Assembly (NCBI RefSeq): GCF_003261175.1
Contig: NZ_QLNP01000098.1
Coordinates: forward strand, 62,001-126,000
Direction of reading: 5' to 3'
Origin: Arthrobacter globiformis
Lineage (GTDB): Bacteria; Actinomycetota; Actinomycetes; Actinomycetales; Micrococcaceae
DNA: 64,000 bases
The position numbers and the translations under genes are program-made. Shown in pieces: positions 43,852 to 52,217 of the stretch. The notes beneath the pieces were generated by a model. The model was not told where the DNA came from. It did not search any database and saw only the letters and a program-made list of their open reading frames with translations. How positions within the stretch are numbered: position 1 is the stretch's first letter; each line of letters begins with the position of its first letter.

Positions 43852-45321
43852 TTGAAGTCATACCTGCCTGAAACGCGCATCCTGCTCGGCACTCAGATGG
43901 TGTTCAATCTGGGTTTCTATGCGGTGATTCCCTTCCTGGCCGGCGCCATGGGCGGGGATTACGGACTGGACGCCGCCGCCGTCGGCCTTGTTCTGGGCGC
44001 CCGCACCTTCAGCCAGCAGGGGATGTTCCTGTTCGGCGGCCTGCTGGCCGACCGGTGGGGTGCCCGGCGGGCGATCCTGACCGGCTGCCTGGTCCGCATC
44101 GCCGGGTACGCCACCCTGGCGGCCGCGTCGGATTTCACGCTGTTCCTCCTCGGCGCCGTGCTCACCGGTGCGGGAGGTGCGCTGTTCTCGCCCGCCCTGG
44201 AGTCCCAGCTGTCCCATGCGGACCGGGCGCATGCAGACCGTGCCCATGCCGACGCAACCAAGGGGCGGGCTGCGGGCAAGGGCCGGCGCTCGGTGTTCGT
44301 CTGGCTGGCCATCACGGGGGAGATGGGCGCCCTCGCTGGCCCGCTGCTCGGGGCGGCCCTGCTGGGGTGGGGCTTTGACGCGGCGCTGGCGGCGGGAATC
44401 GCCGTCTTCGTTGCGGTGACGGTCCTGCTGTGGTTCCGCCTCCCCGCCAGGTCACCGGGGAAGCCGAAAACTGCGGGAGCGGGGGAGCCGGAAGCCTCGC
44501 CGGGCCAGTCTCGCAGCGCACTCGGGTGCCTGAAGGACCGGCGCTTTGTGGCGTTCTGCCTGCTTGCCAGCACCAACATGGTGGCCTACAACCAGCTCTA
44601 CTTCGCGTTCCCGCTTGAGCTGGACCGGCGGGGCCTGGACGGTTCGTGGCTGGCCATGCTGTTCCTGCTCGCCTCCGTGCTGACACTGCTGCTGCAGCTG
44701 CCGGTGGCCGCGGTTGGCCAGTGGCTGGGGGCGGGCCGGGCCATGTCGGCAGGCTTCTTGCTGGTGGCAGCTGCCTTGGCGGCCGCCGCTTTGACGTCCG
44801 TCCAGGCGGAAGCCGACGGTGCTGTGGCGGGAGATTCCGGAGTGGGAGGGGCCGCGCCGACTGGTTCAACGCAAGCCGGCGCCGTGGCGCTGATGGCGGG
44901 CATCGTCGGCGCCCTGATCCTCGGCCACATGCTCCTCAGGCCCACCATCCTGTCTCTGATCCCGCGGTTCATCCCGCCGGAAGGGGCGGCCTCGGGGCGC
45001 GGCGCCTACTACGGGCTGTCCGCAACCTGTGGCGGCATCGCCGTGCTGGCGGGGAATGCACTGCTGGGCTGGCTGCTGGATCTGACGGACCGGAACCACT
45101 GGTGGCCGGGAACGCCGTGGCTGCCGATGGTGGGCCTCGCGGTTCTTGCTGCCCTGATGCTGCCGCGGCTTCTGCAAGGGATTCACCGCGGCAGCACCCT
45201 CGGGACGGCGACGGATGCGGCCCCCATTCCCAAGGGCGGCCTGCACGGGGGAGGGCGGACCGTCAGGGTTGTGGTTACATCCCAGTCCAGCGGCGGAGCG
45301 TGCTGTTCACGAGGCCGATGA
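43852..45321 (+). CDS. MFS transporter in the iron-box operon
   Basis: The 489-residue membrane protein has twelve hydrophobic segments, GLLADRWGARRAILTGCLVR between helices 2 and 3 (D-R-x-G-x-R-R), and two long low-complexity loops (about residues 120-145 and 200-225). It starts with TTG, 12 bases after the ATPase stop, and is the last gene of the operon. In staphylopine-type clusters an MFS protein exports the free metallophore; here it could do that or import a siderophore. The C-terminus of about 40 residues is Gly/Ser/Arg-rich and overlaps, on the other strand, the last 47 bases of the next gene. Confidence 0.85.
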   Translation: MKSYLPETRILLGTQMVFNLGFYAVIPFLAGAMGGDYGLDAAAVGLVLGARTFSQQGMFLFGGLLADRWGARRAILTGCLVRIAGYATLAAASDFTLFLLGAVLTGAGGALFSPALESQLSHADRAHADRAHADATKGRAAGKGRRSVFVWLAITGEMGALAGPLLGAALLGWGFDAALAAGIAVFVAVTVLLWFRLPARSPGKPKTAGAGEPEASPGQSRSALGCLKDRRFVAFCLLASTNMVAYNQLYFAFPLELDRRGLDGSWLAMLFLLASVLTLLLQLPVAAVGQWLGAGRAMSAGFLLVAAALAAAALTSVQAEADGAVAGDSGVGGAAPTGSTQAGAVALMAGIVGALILGHMLLRPTILSLIPRFIPPEGAASGRGAYYGLSATCGGIAVLAGNALLGWLLDLTDRNHWWPGTPWLPMVGLAVLAALMLPRLLQGIHRGSTLGTATDAAPIPKGGLHGGGRTVRVVVTSQSSGGACCSRGR

Positions 45322-45955
45322 GCACGGCCGTCCACCAGCAGGCCTGCGAGATGCTGAGTGCGATCAGCAGGCGCGTGCGCAGTCGGCGGCCCAGTTCGCT
45401 AAAGCGTGTTTCCCGCGGAAGTGCGAACATCTTGTGCATGGCCGGCGCGATGCCCAGGCCGTTCAGCATCAGGATGAGCACACAGCCGAGCTTCACGGCG
45501 GTCACTGGGTTGGTGATGTCAGGCTGGATGAGCGCTCCGGATGCCAGCAGCAGCGCCAGGCCGCCCCAAATCAGCGGCTTTGTTGCGCGTTCAAGCTTGG
45601 GAGATGCATGCATGTGCACCTTGCCCAGAAGCCACAGCAGGCCCAGCCAGTCCACGACAAGGATGGTGCCGAAGGCCAGCACCAGGGCGAGGATGTGGCC
45701 GGCAAGCCCGATGCGGTGCAGTACCGGGCCGAACTCCACGAAGTGCCCCACCAGCAGGGAGGCAAGCCAGCCCGCGGTGCAGAGGACGCCCAGCAGCACC
45801 AGCCGGACGGTCTGCTTGCGGGACGTGGGAGTCCTCAGCGCGGCGCGGTTGCGGCGGGCCGTGACTGGTCGGCGCTGGGATTGATACCTGGGCGCGGAAT
45901 TTGCGGCGGTACGGGTTTCAGGGCGGGTCAAGGTGGTGCGGGTGTCGGCGAACAT
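45275..45955 (-). CDS. Integral membrane protein of unknown function (5-6 TM)
   Basis: The 226-residue protein has a basic N-terminal tail (about residues 10-45, QRRPVTARRNRA), then five to six hydrophobic segments, including HILALVLAFGTILVVDWLGL and AVKLGCVLILMLNGLGIAPA. Several His residues lie near the membrane ends (VGHFVEFG, VHMHASPKL), suggesting metal or haem contact, but I recognise no family. GAAAGG lies before the ATG. Its 3' end overlaps that of the convergent MFS gene by 47 bases. Confidence 0.7.
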   Translation of the reverse strand: MFADTRTTLTRPETRTAANSAPRYQSQRRPVTARRNRAALRTPTSRKQTVRLVLLGVLCTAGWLASLLVGHFVEFGPVLHRIGLAGHILALVLAFGTILVVDWLGLLWLLGKVHMHASPKLERATKPLIWGGLALLLASGALIQPDITNPVTAVKLGCVLILMLNGLGIAPAMHKMFALPRETRFSELGRRLRTRLLIALSISQACWWTAVLIGLVNSTLRRWTGM

Positions 45956-46260
45956 AATGCCGGCCTTTCATCACTGTTGTGCTCCCCTGAGAGTGGTGCC
46001 GGGAGCTGGGCTGACCGGGGCGTTCCGGACAGCAGGGAGTTGCTGGGCTAGTTGGGGGATTTATTTGAGGGGCCGGGAGTGGCTGGCGCGCTGCGATGCA
46101 GGGCGAGGCCCCTGAAGATTGTGGCTCCAGAGGAGTTTCGGTCTACCTAAATGAATACGATACAGGTTGATTTGTGGATTAGGCAAAGAAAGAGTTCCTT
46201 ATTCCACGGCGTGGCGGGTCTGAATTTCGCCTTATTGCAGGTATTGACGTGTCCTGCTAA
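45956..46260. other. Intergenic stretch with local A/T enrichment
   Basis: About 300 bases upstream of the membrane protein gene. The part at 46140-46260 is distinctly A/T-rich (ATGAATACGATACAGG, AAAGAAAGAG), consistent with a promoter region or recent insertion. No gene was recognised; an open frame to the right has no start region of coding character. Confidence 0.4.
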
Positions 46261-46290
46261 CGGGCCTTCCACGTGGGCGCAGAAGGCCCG
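46261..46290 (-). terminator. Hairpin after the exported low-complexity protein gene
   Basis: CGGGCCTTC (46261-46269) pairs with GAAGGCCCG (46282-46290) around a 12-base loop, 35 bases beyond the stop codon at 46325. Confidence 0.6.
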
Positions 46291-46324
46291 CTCGTGGGGG
46301 TTTCGCCTCGGAGTTAATCGCGCT

Positions 46325-46933
46325 TCAGTCGTCCAAACCGTGGCCGCCGCTGTCTTCTCCGGACCCGGAATCCTTGCGCTGCCCGCTCTTGTCATCGCCC
46401 GGTTCCGGGGCGGTCCGAAGGCCGCCTTTGTCGTCCCCCGTCTGGCCGGCGACGACGGCGGGATCCCCGGCAGCGCCGGCGCCCCCGGACGGGGAACCGA
46501 TGGTGCCGCCGGGCTGGGACGCGGCAGGGCCGGCGTCGGGCATGCCCGTAACAGTGCCGTCCTCATGATCTCGATCGTCACCGGGCTCGGGCTCGGGCTC
46601 GGGCTCGGACTCGGACGATGGTGACGGGGACGGCGACGGCGCCGTCCGCCGGCCGCCCTTGCTGTCACCGGATTCCGGCGCCCCCTTGGTCTTCGCGGGG
46701 GCGGGAACTGTGCTGCCGCCGTCGACTACTGACGTCACGTTCGGCGTAGCCTTCGCGACGACGGCGGCGGTCGGTGCCGCGGTGCTGCTGGACTTGCTGG
46801 GCAGGAGGACGCTGTTCGCGTTGCCGGTACCGGACGGCGCAGTGCTCAGTACCTGGGTGTTGACGGCGAGAGCGGCGGATCCGGTCACGAGGATCCCGGC
46901 CACGGAAAGCACGAGGGCTGCTCTGGTTTTCAT
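46325..46933 (-). CDS. Exported low-complexity protein with DKGGL motif (unit 1)
   Basis: The 202-residue protein has a signal peptide (TRAALVLSVAGILVTGSAAL) and a mature region almost without fold-like sequence: Ser/Pro/Ala/Thr-rich, a (Ser-Pro)n stretch, then SESEPEPEPEPGDDRDHED, and an acidic Gly-rich C-terminus with GDDKGGLRTAPEPGDDKSG. The DKGGL motif near the C-terminus recurs in the protein at 52218 (EDKGGL). GGAGGA lies just before the ATG at 46933. It is 58 bases downstream of the small PGHPEQA protein gene. The function is unknown; an exposed polyelectrolyte at the cell surface is possible. Confidence 0.75.
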   Translation of the reverse strand: MKTRAALVLSVAGILVTGSAALAVNTQVLSTAPSGTGNANSVLLPSKSSSTAAPTAAVVAKATPNVTSVVDGGSTVPAPAKTKGAPESGDSKGGRRTAPSPSPSPSSESEPEPEPEPGDDRDHEDGTVTGMPDAGPAASQPGGTIGSPSGGAGAAGDPAVVAGQTGDDKGGLRTAPEPGDDKSGQRKDSGSGEDSGGHGLDD

Positions 46934-46991
46934 GGATCCTCCAATGTGTCGTCGGAAAGATTGCTTTTGGGAAGTCAGGAACCGGCGGCCA

Positions 46992-47306
46992 TCATCCTCC
47001 GTCTTGGATCTCATGCAGATGCGCGAGCATTGCCTGTTCGGGGTGTCCCGGATGCTCGGAAACGTGCCTGAGCAGTGATAACCGGAGGTCCGGTCTCAGC
47101 CCTTCGTCGCCGAGGATTTCGCCGATGAGCCGCATCAGTTGGCGCTGCAGTATGCCGCCCTGGGGGGCGCGCTGTGCTGGCCGATGGCTGACCCAGGCCG
47201 GGTCGGGAACTGCTGGGCCGCCGGCAGCCTGATGGGCAGGCAGCCTCTCCGACGTGTGGGACTGCCAGTGGCTGTCACCGGGTGAGTGCGGGTCCGGGGT
47301 CATCAT
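46992..47306 (-). CDS. Small protein with LLRH-x-PGHPEQA motif (unit 1)
   Basis: The 104-residue protein has an unstructured N-terminal half (Ser/His/Pro-rich) and a conserved-looking helical C-terminal third: LRPDLRLSLLRHVSEHPGHP then EQAMLAHLHE. The same pattern (VRRRLLRHLAENPGHPEQAL, LDHLRD) closes the 105-residue protein at 51845. There is no signal peptide or membrane segment, so it is probably cytosolic. GGAAGG precedes the double ATG at 47303-47306. It belongs with the downstream exported protein as a repeated two-gene unit. The function is unknown. Confidence 0.75.
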   Translation of the reverse strand: MMTPDPHSPGDSHWQSHTSERLPAHQAAGGPAVPDPAWVSHRPAQRAPQGGILQRQLMRLIGEILGDEGLRPDLRLSLLRHVSEHPGHPEQAMLAHLHEIQDGG

Positions 47307-47737
47307 CTTATTCACCTTCCACCTTCGCCGCCCCGCGGGCCCTTCCGGCATGCGCTGAGACCGGCGGCGTTGCCGGCAGTATCCCGGTGTGAAGGGGAAG
47401 TGCCGTCTGGGGTAATTGTTGCGTCAGGTCATGGTGGATTTACCGGTGAACCTTGGACTGCCGAAGAGGGTGAGGTCCCCCCAAACCGGAGGACGCGTCA
47501 GCAGTGCGCGGCGGCGAGCGGCCGCTGTTTGGGTGGGGGGTCTCGGTTCTCCCAAGGTTGACTGGGAATTTCCTAGGAACCGCTGGCACTCTTTTTCCAT
47601 CTGGTCCGAAGCCACAGCCGCGAGTGGTCGTTCAGCCAGCTGGCCGGCCCGGCATTGCACCCCCCTGACGTGCCGGGCCGGCGCCCCCAATCCTTGAGGG
47701 GTCCGCCGGCCCGCAACTCTGTCGCCGGCGATGCAGC
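47307..47737. other. Intergenic region upstream of unit 1
   Basis: About 430 bases between the small protein start and the aminotransferase stop. Apart from the strong hairpin at 47643-47682, it holds short inverted repeats around 47555-47580 (CCCAAGGTTGACTGGGA-like). No gene with coding character was seen. Confidence 0.45.
47643..47682 (-). terminator. Hairpin after the aminotransferase gene
   Basis: A perfect 12-bp inverted repeat (GCCGGCCCGGCA and TGCCGGGCCGGC) with a 16-base loop lies 55 bases beyond the aminotransferase stop. There is no U-tract; it is probably a terminator or mRNA stabiliser. Confidence 0.7.
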
Positions 47738-49009
47738 TCATGGCAGTTTCCTTGGGTTGGCGGGGATGACGGGGATAAGTCCCGTGGGAAGTTTGATGTC
47801 GGCGTCTTCGGGGCGGTCCTGCCCCGCCCGTTCGATGGCTGCCCGGAAGTGGGGCAGGCTGCGCTCCACCATGTCCTCATTGGCCGTGAGGGACATCCGG
47901 AAAAACCCCGGTGTCTCGAACAGGACGCCCGGAAGCACAAAGACGTCCTCCTGGCCTAGCGCCTCGGTGAAGGCCTCGTCGTCTTGAATGGGGGAATGGA
48001 TGAACAGGTAGAAGGTGCCTTCGGGTGGCCGGAGCCGGTATCCCATCCCGCCCAGCTCCTGGACCAACCGGTCCCGCTTCTGCTGCAGCCGGCCGACGTC
48101 GATGGTGAACGTCTCCAGCCGCGGAAGCGCGTACTGCAGCACGGCGTTGGGGTAGATCCAGCCCATGGCCAGCTGCATCGCCTCGACGGCGATGCCGAGC
48201 TCCTTGCGGTCCGGCACGCTCGGCGGCAGCGCCAGGTACCCGATCCGCTCGCCCGGCGCCAGGTGCGTCTTGCCGTAGGAGTAAGCCAGGAGCGTGTACG
48301 GATAGAACTCCGCGGGGCTGTGGAAGCGGGCACCGTCGAAAACGATCCTGTTGTACGGCTCGTCGGACACCAGGTAGATCCGCCGGTCTATCCGCGCCGA
48401 TGCCTCGTCCAGGAGGGTTGCCAGCTGGCGGAGGAGTTCGGGCGGGTAAATCCTGCCGGTGGGGTTGTTCGGCGAATTGATGATCAGCACCCGGGTCCGC
48501 TCCGTGATGGCCGCTTCAATGGCCGCCAGATCAAGGTCGAAGGTCTCGAGGTCGATCCGGACCTTGACCGGGACCAGTCCGGCCTCGACAGCGAGCGGCT
48601 CATAGAGGAACCAGGGCGGCAGGCTGTAGATGACCTCGTCGCCAGGATCGGTAACCGCCTTCAGCGCGAGGGCGATGGCTGTGAAGCCGCCGGTGGTCAG
48701 GTACAGGTCCTCGGCTTCGAACGGAACATCGAGCAGACGGCTGAGCGAGTCCGCGGCCGCCTCCCGGGCATCCACCTCATTGGTTTTGTACGCGAACCAC
48801 TGGTCGTCATGCGGGTGGAGCGCGTCCCGGAGGGCGTCCACATAGGCGTCCGGCGGCGTCTGGTGCGGGTTGCCCAGGGTGAAGTCGCAGATGCCCGGAA
48901 GATGTTTGCGGCGGGCGTAGGTGGAATGGTTGAGGTGCTCGGAGATCCTCTGAAAGGACGGAATGGAGGCCACCTCAAGGGCGCGGCGCGAGGCGGGGGA
49001 GTCCTTCAC
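47738..49009 (-). CDS. Pyridoxal-phosphate-dependent aminotransferase (class I/II)
   Basis: The 423-residue protein has fold-type I features: FTLGNPHQTPPDAYVDALRD, YLTTGGFTAIALALKAV, the conserved INSPNNPTGRIYPPELL, LVSDEPYNRIVF and the PLP lysine in YSYGKTHLAPGERIGYL (Lys247). It should transfer amino groups between amino and keto acids; the specific substrate is unknown. The start is GTG at 49009, overlapping the stop of the methyltransferase gene (GTGA), so the two are translationally coupled. Substrate sharing with that methyltransferase is possible, but nothing else from a biosynthetic pathway is close. Confidence 0.88.
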   Translation of the reverse strand: MKDSPASRRALEVASIPSFQRISEHLNHSTYARRKHLPGICDFTLGNPHQTPPDAYVDALRDALHPHDDQWFAYKTNEVDAREAAADSLSRLLDVPFEAEDLYLTTGGFTAIALALKAVTDPGDEVIYSLPPWFLYEPLAVEAGLVPVKVRIDLETFDLDLAAIEAAITERTRVLIINSPNNPTGRIYPPELLRQLATLLDEASARIDRRIYLVSDEPYNRIVFDGARFHSPAEFYPYTLLAYSYGKTHLAPGERIGYLALPPSVPDRKELGIAVEAMQLAMGWIYPNAVLQYALPRLETFTIDVGRLQQKRDRLVQELGGMGYRLRPPEGTFYLFIHSPIQDDEAFTEALGQEDVFVLPGVLFETPGFFRMSLTANEDMVERSLPHFRAAIERAGQDRPEDADIKLPTGLIPVIPANPRKLP

Positions 49010-49863
49010 AGCCCGGTTTCCTGGGGCTTGGCATTCGCCTTCGCCGTGAGCAACAGATACTCCCATTCCATCTGCGCGGGCGTATCGCCGTGGGCTTCGA
49101 TGTACGTGCTGGCAAGTTCCGTGAGGGCATCGTCCAGGGCCTTGGCTTTCCCGTCGTCGCCGGACAGCGACTTGTACACGGAGATGGTGGGGCCGTAGTG
49201 CGACTTGAAGTAGTGCAGGAAGTCTTCGGGCTGGCGGAAGCTCGTGATGGCAACGGTCCGCTTCTGCGCCCGGATGTCGCCCAGCCGGGCCCCGAACAGC
49301 TCACGGACATGGTCCTCACTGCCCCACAGCGGCGGCGGCTGCGCGTCGGGCGGAGGGGGCGGCGCGAACGGCTTCATGACGGCGAACATCTGGCCGATGA
49401 AGCCTTCCGGGGTCCAGTGCAGCAGCCCGATGGTCCCGCCCGGCCTGCAGACGCGCACCAGTTCGTCGGCGCTCGCCTGGTGGTGCGGGGCGAACATGGC
49501 GCCGAGGCAGGACATGACCACGTCGAACTCGCCGTCCGCAAACGGGAGATTCTCGACGTCGGCCTCCACCCACTCGAGCTCAACGCCGCGGTCGGCGGCC
49601 TGCCGGCGGCCGGCGTCGAACATCTCCGGGGTGAGGTCGCTGGCTACCACCCGGGCACCCATCATGGCCGCCGGGATGGCCGCATTGCCGGCGCCCGCGC
49701 CGACATCCAGGACGCGCTGGCGCGGTTTGATGTTGCAGGCTTCCACCAGGATGGCGCCCAGATCCGCAACGAGCTCGTTGGCGAGGGCAGGGTAGTCGCC
49801 CTGCGCCCACATGGCCCGGTGCTTTTCCTTCAGGGCTTTGTCCGCCTCGGCCTGGTCGTTCAT
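49006..49863 (-). CDS. SAM-dependent methyltransferase (class I)
   Basis: The 285-residue protein has motif I VLDVGAGAGNAAIPAAMMGA, an acidic residue at the end of strand 2 (VVASDLTPEM), and the later motifs WVEADVENLPFADGEFDVVM and LVRVCRPGGTIGLLHWTPEG, all standard for class I methyltransferases of the UbiE/ArsM-like group. The acceptor is unknown. AGAGGTG precedes the ATG at 49863. Its stop overlaps the GTG of the aminotransferase gene, so the pair forms an operon. The PAP2 gene upstream in the same direction ends 146 bases before it. Confidence 0.88.
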   Translation of the reverse strand: MNDQAEADKALKEKHRAMWAQGDYPALANELVADLGAILVEACNIKPRQRVLDVGAGAGNAAIPAAMMGARVVASDLTPEMFDAGRRQAADRGVELEWVEADVENLPFADGEFDVVMSCLGAMFAPHHQASADELVRVCRPGGTIGLLHWTPEGFIGQMFAVMKPFAPPPPPDAQPPPLWGSEDHVRELFGARLGDIRAQKRTVAITSFRQPEDFLHYFKSHYGPTISVYKSLSGDDGKAKALDDALTELASTYIEAHGDTPAQMEWEYLLLTAKANAKPQETGL

Positions 49864-50008
49864 GTCCGCGCACCTCTGCTCTCGCAGGTCCAGTTTCAGC
49901 GCACTGTTGAGCCAGTGGAGGCTGTGGTGCGACTTATTGTCGGCTCCCCGGCCGGGGTTGTAAAGGTTGCGGGCGGTGGGGACAGGGGAGGGCACGCCGG
50001 CGCCCTGG

Positions 50009-50959
50009 TTAGTTTCGGCGTCGGACGGCGTACGCGAACAGCGACGTAGTGGCCACGGTGGCCAGGTACCCGGCGATCACGATCAGCGAGATGCCGGCCG
50101 AGAAGTAGTTGGTGGTACTGGCCTCGTGACCGATTCCCGGGGCGATCATGACCAGCGAGTACACGGACACCGCTGCCGACGCCAGCCCCAGCACCATCGG
50201 CAGCCCGATCCACAGCCGCGCCGAACCCCAGTGGCCGCCGAAGCCGTCCCAGACGTTCCATTCGTGGCCGTCGTTGCGAAGAATCAGCCAGCCCGCGGGA
50301 ATCATAAAGCAGCCCACCACCAGGAATGCCGCCACCACATCCGCCGGCCTGTGCCACTGGTTCACGAGTGTGGACATGCCCGAGGCGATCGCAAAAGTGC
50401 CGCCGACAAAGCCGGCCAGCGGCCGCCACCGCGGGGACGACATCAGGAACACGGCTGCCGCCGCGGACGCCGCCAGCGTGGTGTGACCGGACGGCAGCGA
50501 GTTCAACTCCAGCGTCTCCACGCCCCGGTCCGGCCGCACCGGCAGCAGGTCCTTGAGCACCTGCGTTGCGATGTTCGCCGCGACGCACGCCGCAACGGCA
50601 ATACCCGCGGCCCGCCATCGGCGGTGAATCACCGTTACTAGAAGAACGACGACGGCGGCCATCACCAGGGAGATGGTAGGCAGCAAGTCCAGGAACCGGG
50701 TGGTCACCTTGCCCGCGGGCCCGTGGATATCCACGGCCTCCACCAGGGCGGACTCGTCGATGAACTGGCCCGTCGTGGTTCGGACGAAGTAGTAGTACGT
50801 GGCCGCGAGCCCAGTGGCGCAGGCAAGGGTGGCCACGGCGAAGAGGAAGCCGGTGCCCGCTGCGAGGCGCATCCGTCCGGCAGGCCGGGGGGGCTTCTGA
50901 CGGCCCTGCTGCTGGCGGCCCTGTTTCTTACGGCGGGGGTCCCTGAGCTGGAAAGTCAT
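50009..50959 (-). CDS. PAP2-family membrane phosphatase
   Basis: The 316-residue membrane protein has the PAP2 motifs: KDLLPVRPD (K-x6-RP), SLPSGHTTLAAS (PSGH) and MSTLVNQWHRPADVVAA (x-H-x3-D), placed between membrane helices as in undecaprenyl/phosphatidic-acid phosphatases. An N-terminal basic cytoplasmic tail (DPRRKKQGRQQQGRQKPP) is followed by about six membrane segments. The Ser/Arg of the third motif is replaced (the family has SR-x5-H-x3-D; here STLVNQWHRPAD), so activity is likely but not certain. The substrate is probably a lipid phosphate. Divergent from two small genes. Confidence 0.85.
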   Translation of the reverse strand: MTFQLRDPRRKKQGRQQQGRQKPPRPAGRMRLAAGTGFLFAVATLACATGLAATYYYFVRTTTGQFIDESALVEAVDIHGPAGKVTTRFLDLLPTISLVMAAVVVLLVTVIHRRWRAAGIAVAACVAANIATQVLKDLLPVRPDRGVETLELNSLPSGHTTLAASAAAAVFLMSSPRWRPLAGFVGGTFAIASGMSTLVNQWHRPADVVAAFLVVGCFMIPAGWLILRNDGHEWNVWDGFGGHWGSARLWIGLPMVLGLASAAVSVYSLVMIAPGIGHEASTTNYFSAGISLIVIAGYLATVATTSLFAYAVRRRN

Positions 50960-51075
50960 CGTAACAAGGGTGTCACAGTTTGCTGGGAGACGCCTGTCAG
51001 GCGGGTAAGTGCGTCATGTTCGCCCGGCCTTCCCTGATGCTCGACTACATAGGGCGGGGGGATTACGTTGGGGGC

Positions 51076-51261
51076 ATGACCGAAAACCCAGACGAGACCC
51101 GCACTGTTTCCGACGAGCCCGGTCGCGCAGAATCCGACCGCGACACCGGCCGCGACGAAACCGACCTCAGCACCAAGCTGGACCCGGATTTCATCCCGCA
51201 GCAGGGCGAGACCCCCGAGGCCAAGCGCGCCCGGGAGCATCCCGAGGAAACCGGCAGCTGA
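51076..51261 (+). CDS. Small acidic hypothetical protein, 61 aa
   Basis: The 61-residue product begins MTENPDETRTVSDEPGRAES and is highly acidic, rich in Asp, Glu and Arg, and probably disordered, with a short near-C-terminal segment STKLDPDFIPQQGETPEAKR. There is no signal peptide or membrane segment. TACGTT lies six bases before the ATG (51064-51069), a leaderless arrangement. It lies between the PAP2 gene and a small membrane protein gene. The function is unknown. Confidence 0.65.
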   Translation: MTENPDETRTVSDEPGRAESDRDTGRDETDLSTKLDPDFIPQQGETPEAKRAREHPEETGS

Positions 51262-51336
51262 CGGCCTGAACCGGGGCCTGAACCTGGGCCTGTTCCGGGT
51301 GCTAAACGCAGGCCGGCGGACGGCTAAAGTTGGTGC

Positions 51337-51732
51337 ATGGGCGGTCTCGCGGATGTACTTGGCCCCATCCTGGAAATGATGACGTGGGTGGGCTTCCTCC
51401 CCGGCGTGCCGTTGCTCGTATGGGGACTCATTATCGAACGGCGCCGTTGCGCCTGGACCAAGACCACGGGCGAGGTTTACACCGCCGGCGGCTTCACCGG
51501 CTTCCGCTGGACCGACCAGGAGAACGTCCCGCGCCAGACCCTGGTGGACTCCGACGTTGCGCGGGGCCTCGTGGCCGGCACCCAGGTGGAACTCCATTAC
51601 GACCTCTGCCACCCTTCACGCTGGGGCCTGAAACCGCCCAAGCACGACAACGTCATCCTGGTCCTCGGCTGGATCCTCACCGGAGTGGGCATCCTGAGCA
51701 CCGTCGGGGGCTTCGTGCTGCTGCTCTTGTGA
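51337..51732 (+). CDS. Small membrane protein with DUF3592-like extracytoplasmic domain
   Basis: The 131-residue protein has hydrophobic segments at about residues 13-32 and 109-131 with a soluble beta-rich domain between them (CAWTKTTGEVYTAGGFTGFR, then VELHYDLCHPSRW). The layout resembles DUF3592-type proteins, in which a small beta domain is held between two membrane helices. TAAAGT lies six bases before the ATG (51325-51330) and there is no Shine-Dalgarno, so the mRNA is probably leaderless. A hairpin terminator follows. The function is unknown. Confidence 0.72.
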   Translation: MGGLADVLGPILEMMTWVGFLPGVPLLVWGLIIERRRCAWTKTTGEVYTAGGFTGFRWTDQENVPRQTLVDSDVARGLVAGTQVELHYDLCHPSRWGLKPPKHDNVILVLGWILTGVGILSTVGGFVLLLL

Positions 51733-51743
51733 GGCCCGGACAA

Positions 51744-51775
51744 GTCCGGCCCGGATGAACCAACCCGGGCCGGAC
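51744..51775 (+). terminator. Terminator after the small membrane protein gene
   Basis: A perfect 11-bp inverted repeat (GTCCGGCCCGG at 51744-51754, CCGGGCCGGAC at 51765-51775) lies 12 bases past the stop codon. Confidence 0.8.
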
Positions 51776-51844
51776 ATACATCGGGTACCCGTGCCGCGGC
51801 GGGTACCCGGTCCGTGGGGCAGCCGGTGCTGCCTTGTTCGCCAG

Positions 51845-52162
51845 CTAGACGTGCGGGTCCACTGTTGCGGCCCGGCCAGCGCGTGCGGGACGTCCGCCGC
51901 GTCGGTTCCGGTCCCGCAGGTGGTCCAGCAGCGCCTGTTCGGGATGCCCGGGGTTCTCCGCCAGATGGCGCAGGAGCCGGCGCCGGACCTCCGACCGCGG
52001 ATCAGCCGTGGCGAGCACGTTGTGGATAATATCCAGGACCTGTTGATGGAGCTCGGAGTCGTCCACCATGACAGTCGTCGGCTCGCCAAAGGCAGCGTCG
52101 ACCGTCGTCCCCCACCGCTCCGGCGGGATGGGTTCATACAGGTCGCGGAATTCCGTATGCAT
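51845..52162 (-). CDS. Small protein with LLRH-x-PGHPEQA motif (unit 2)
   Basis: The 105-residue protein begins MHTEFRDLYEPIPPERWGTT and contains VRRRLLRHLAENPGHPEQAL followed by LDHLRD, closely matching the C-terminal part of the protein at 46992-47306. A basic tail (RGGRPARAGRAAT) follows, absent from the other copy. There is no signal peptide. AAGGAG lies six bases before the ATG at 52162. It is 55 bases downstream of the exported DKGGL-type protein gene, making a two-gene unit like that at 46-47 kb but in the reverse order. The function is unknown. Confidence 0.75.
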   Translation of the reverse strand: MHTEFRDLYEPIPPERWGTTVDAAFGEPTTVMVDDSELHQQVLDIIHNVLATADPRSEVRRRLLRHLAENPGHPEQALLDHLRDRNRRGGRPARAGRAATVDPHV

Positions 52163-52217
52163 CACTGGCTCCTTCTTGCGGGGAGAAACTGCTTCTGCGG
52201 ACTGCCTCCGGGTACGC

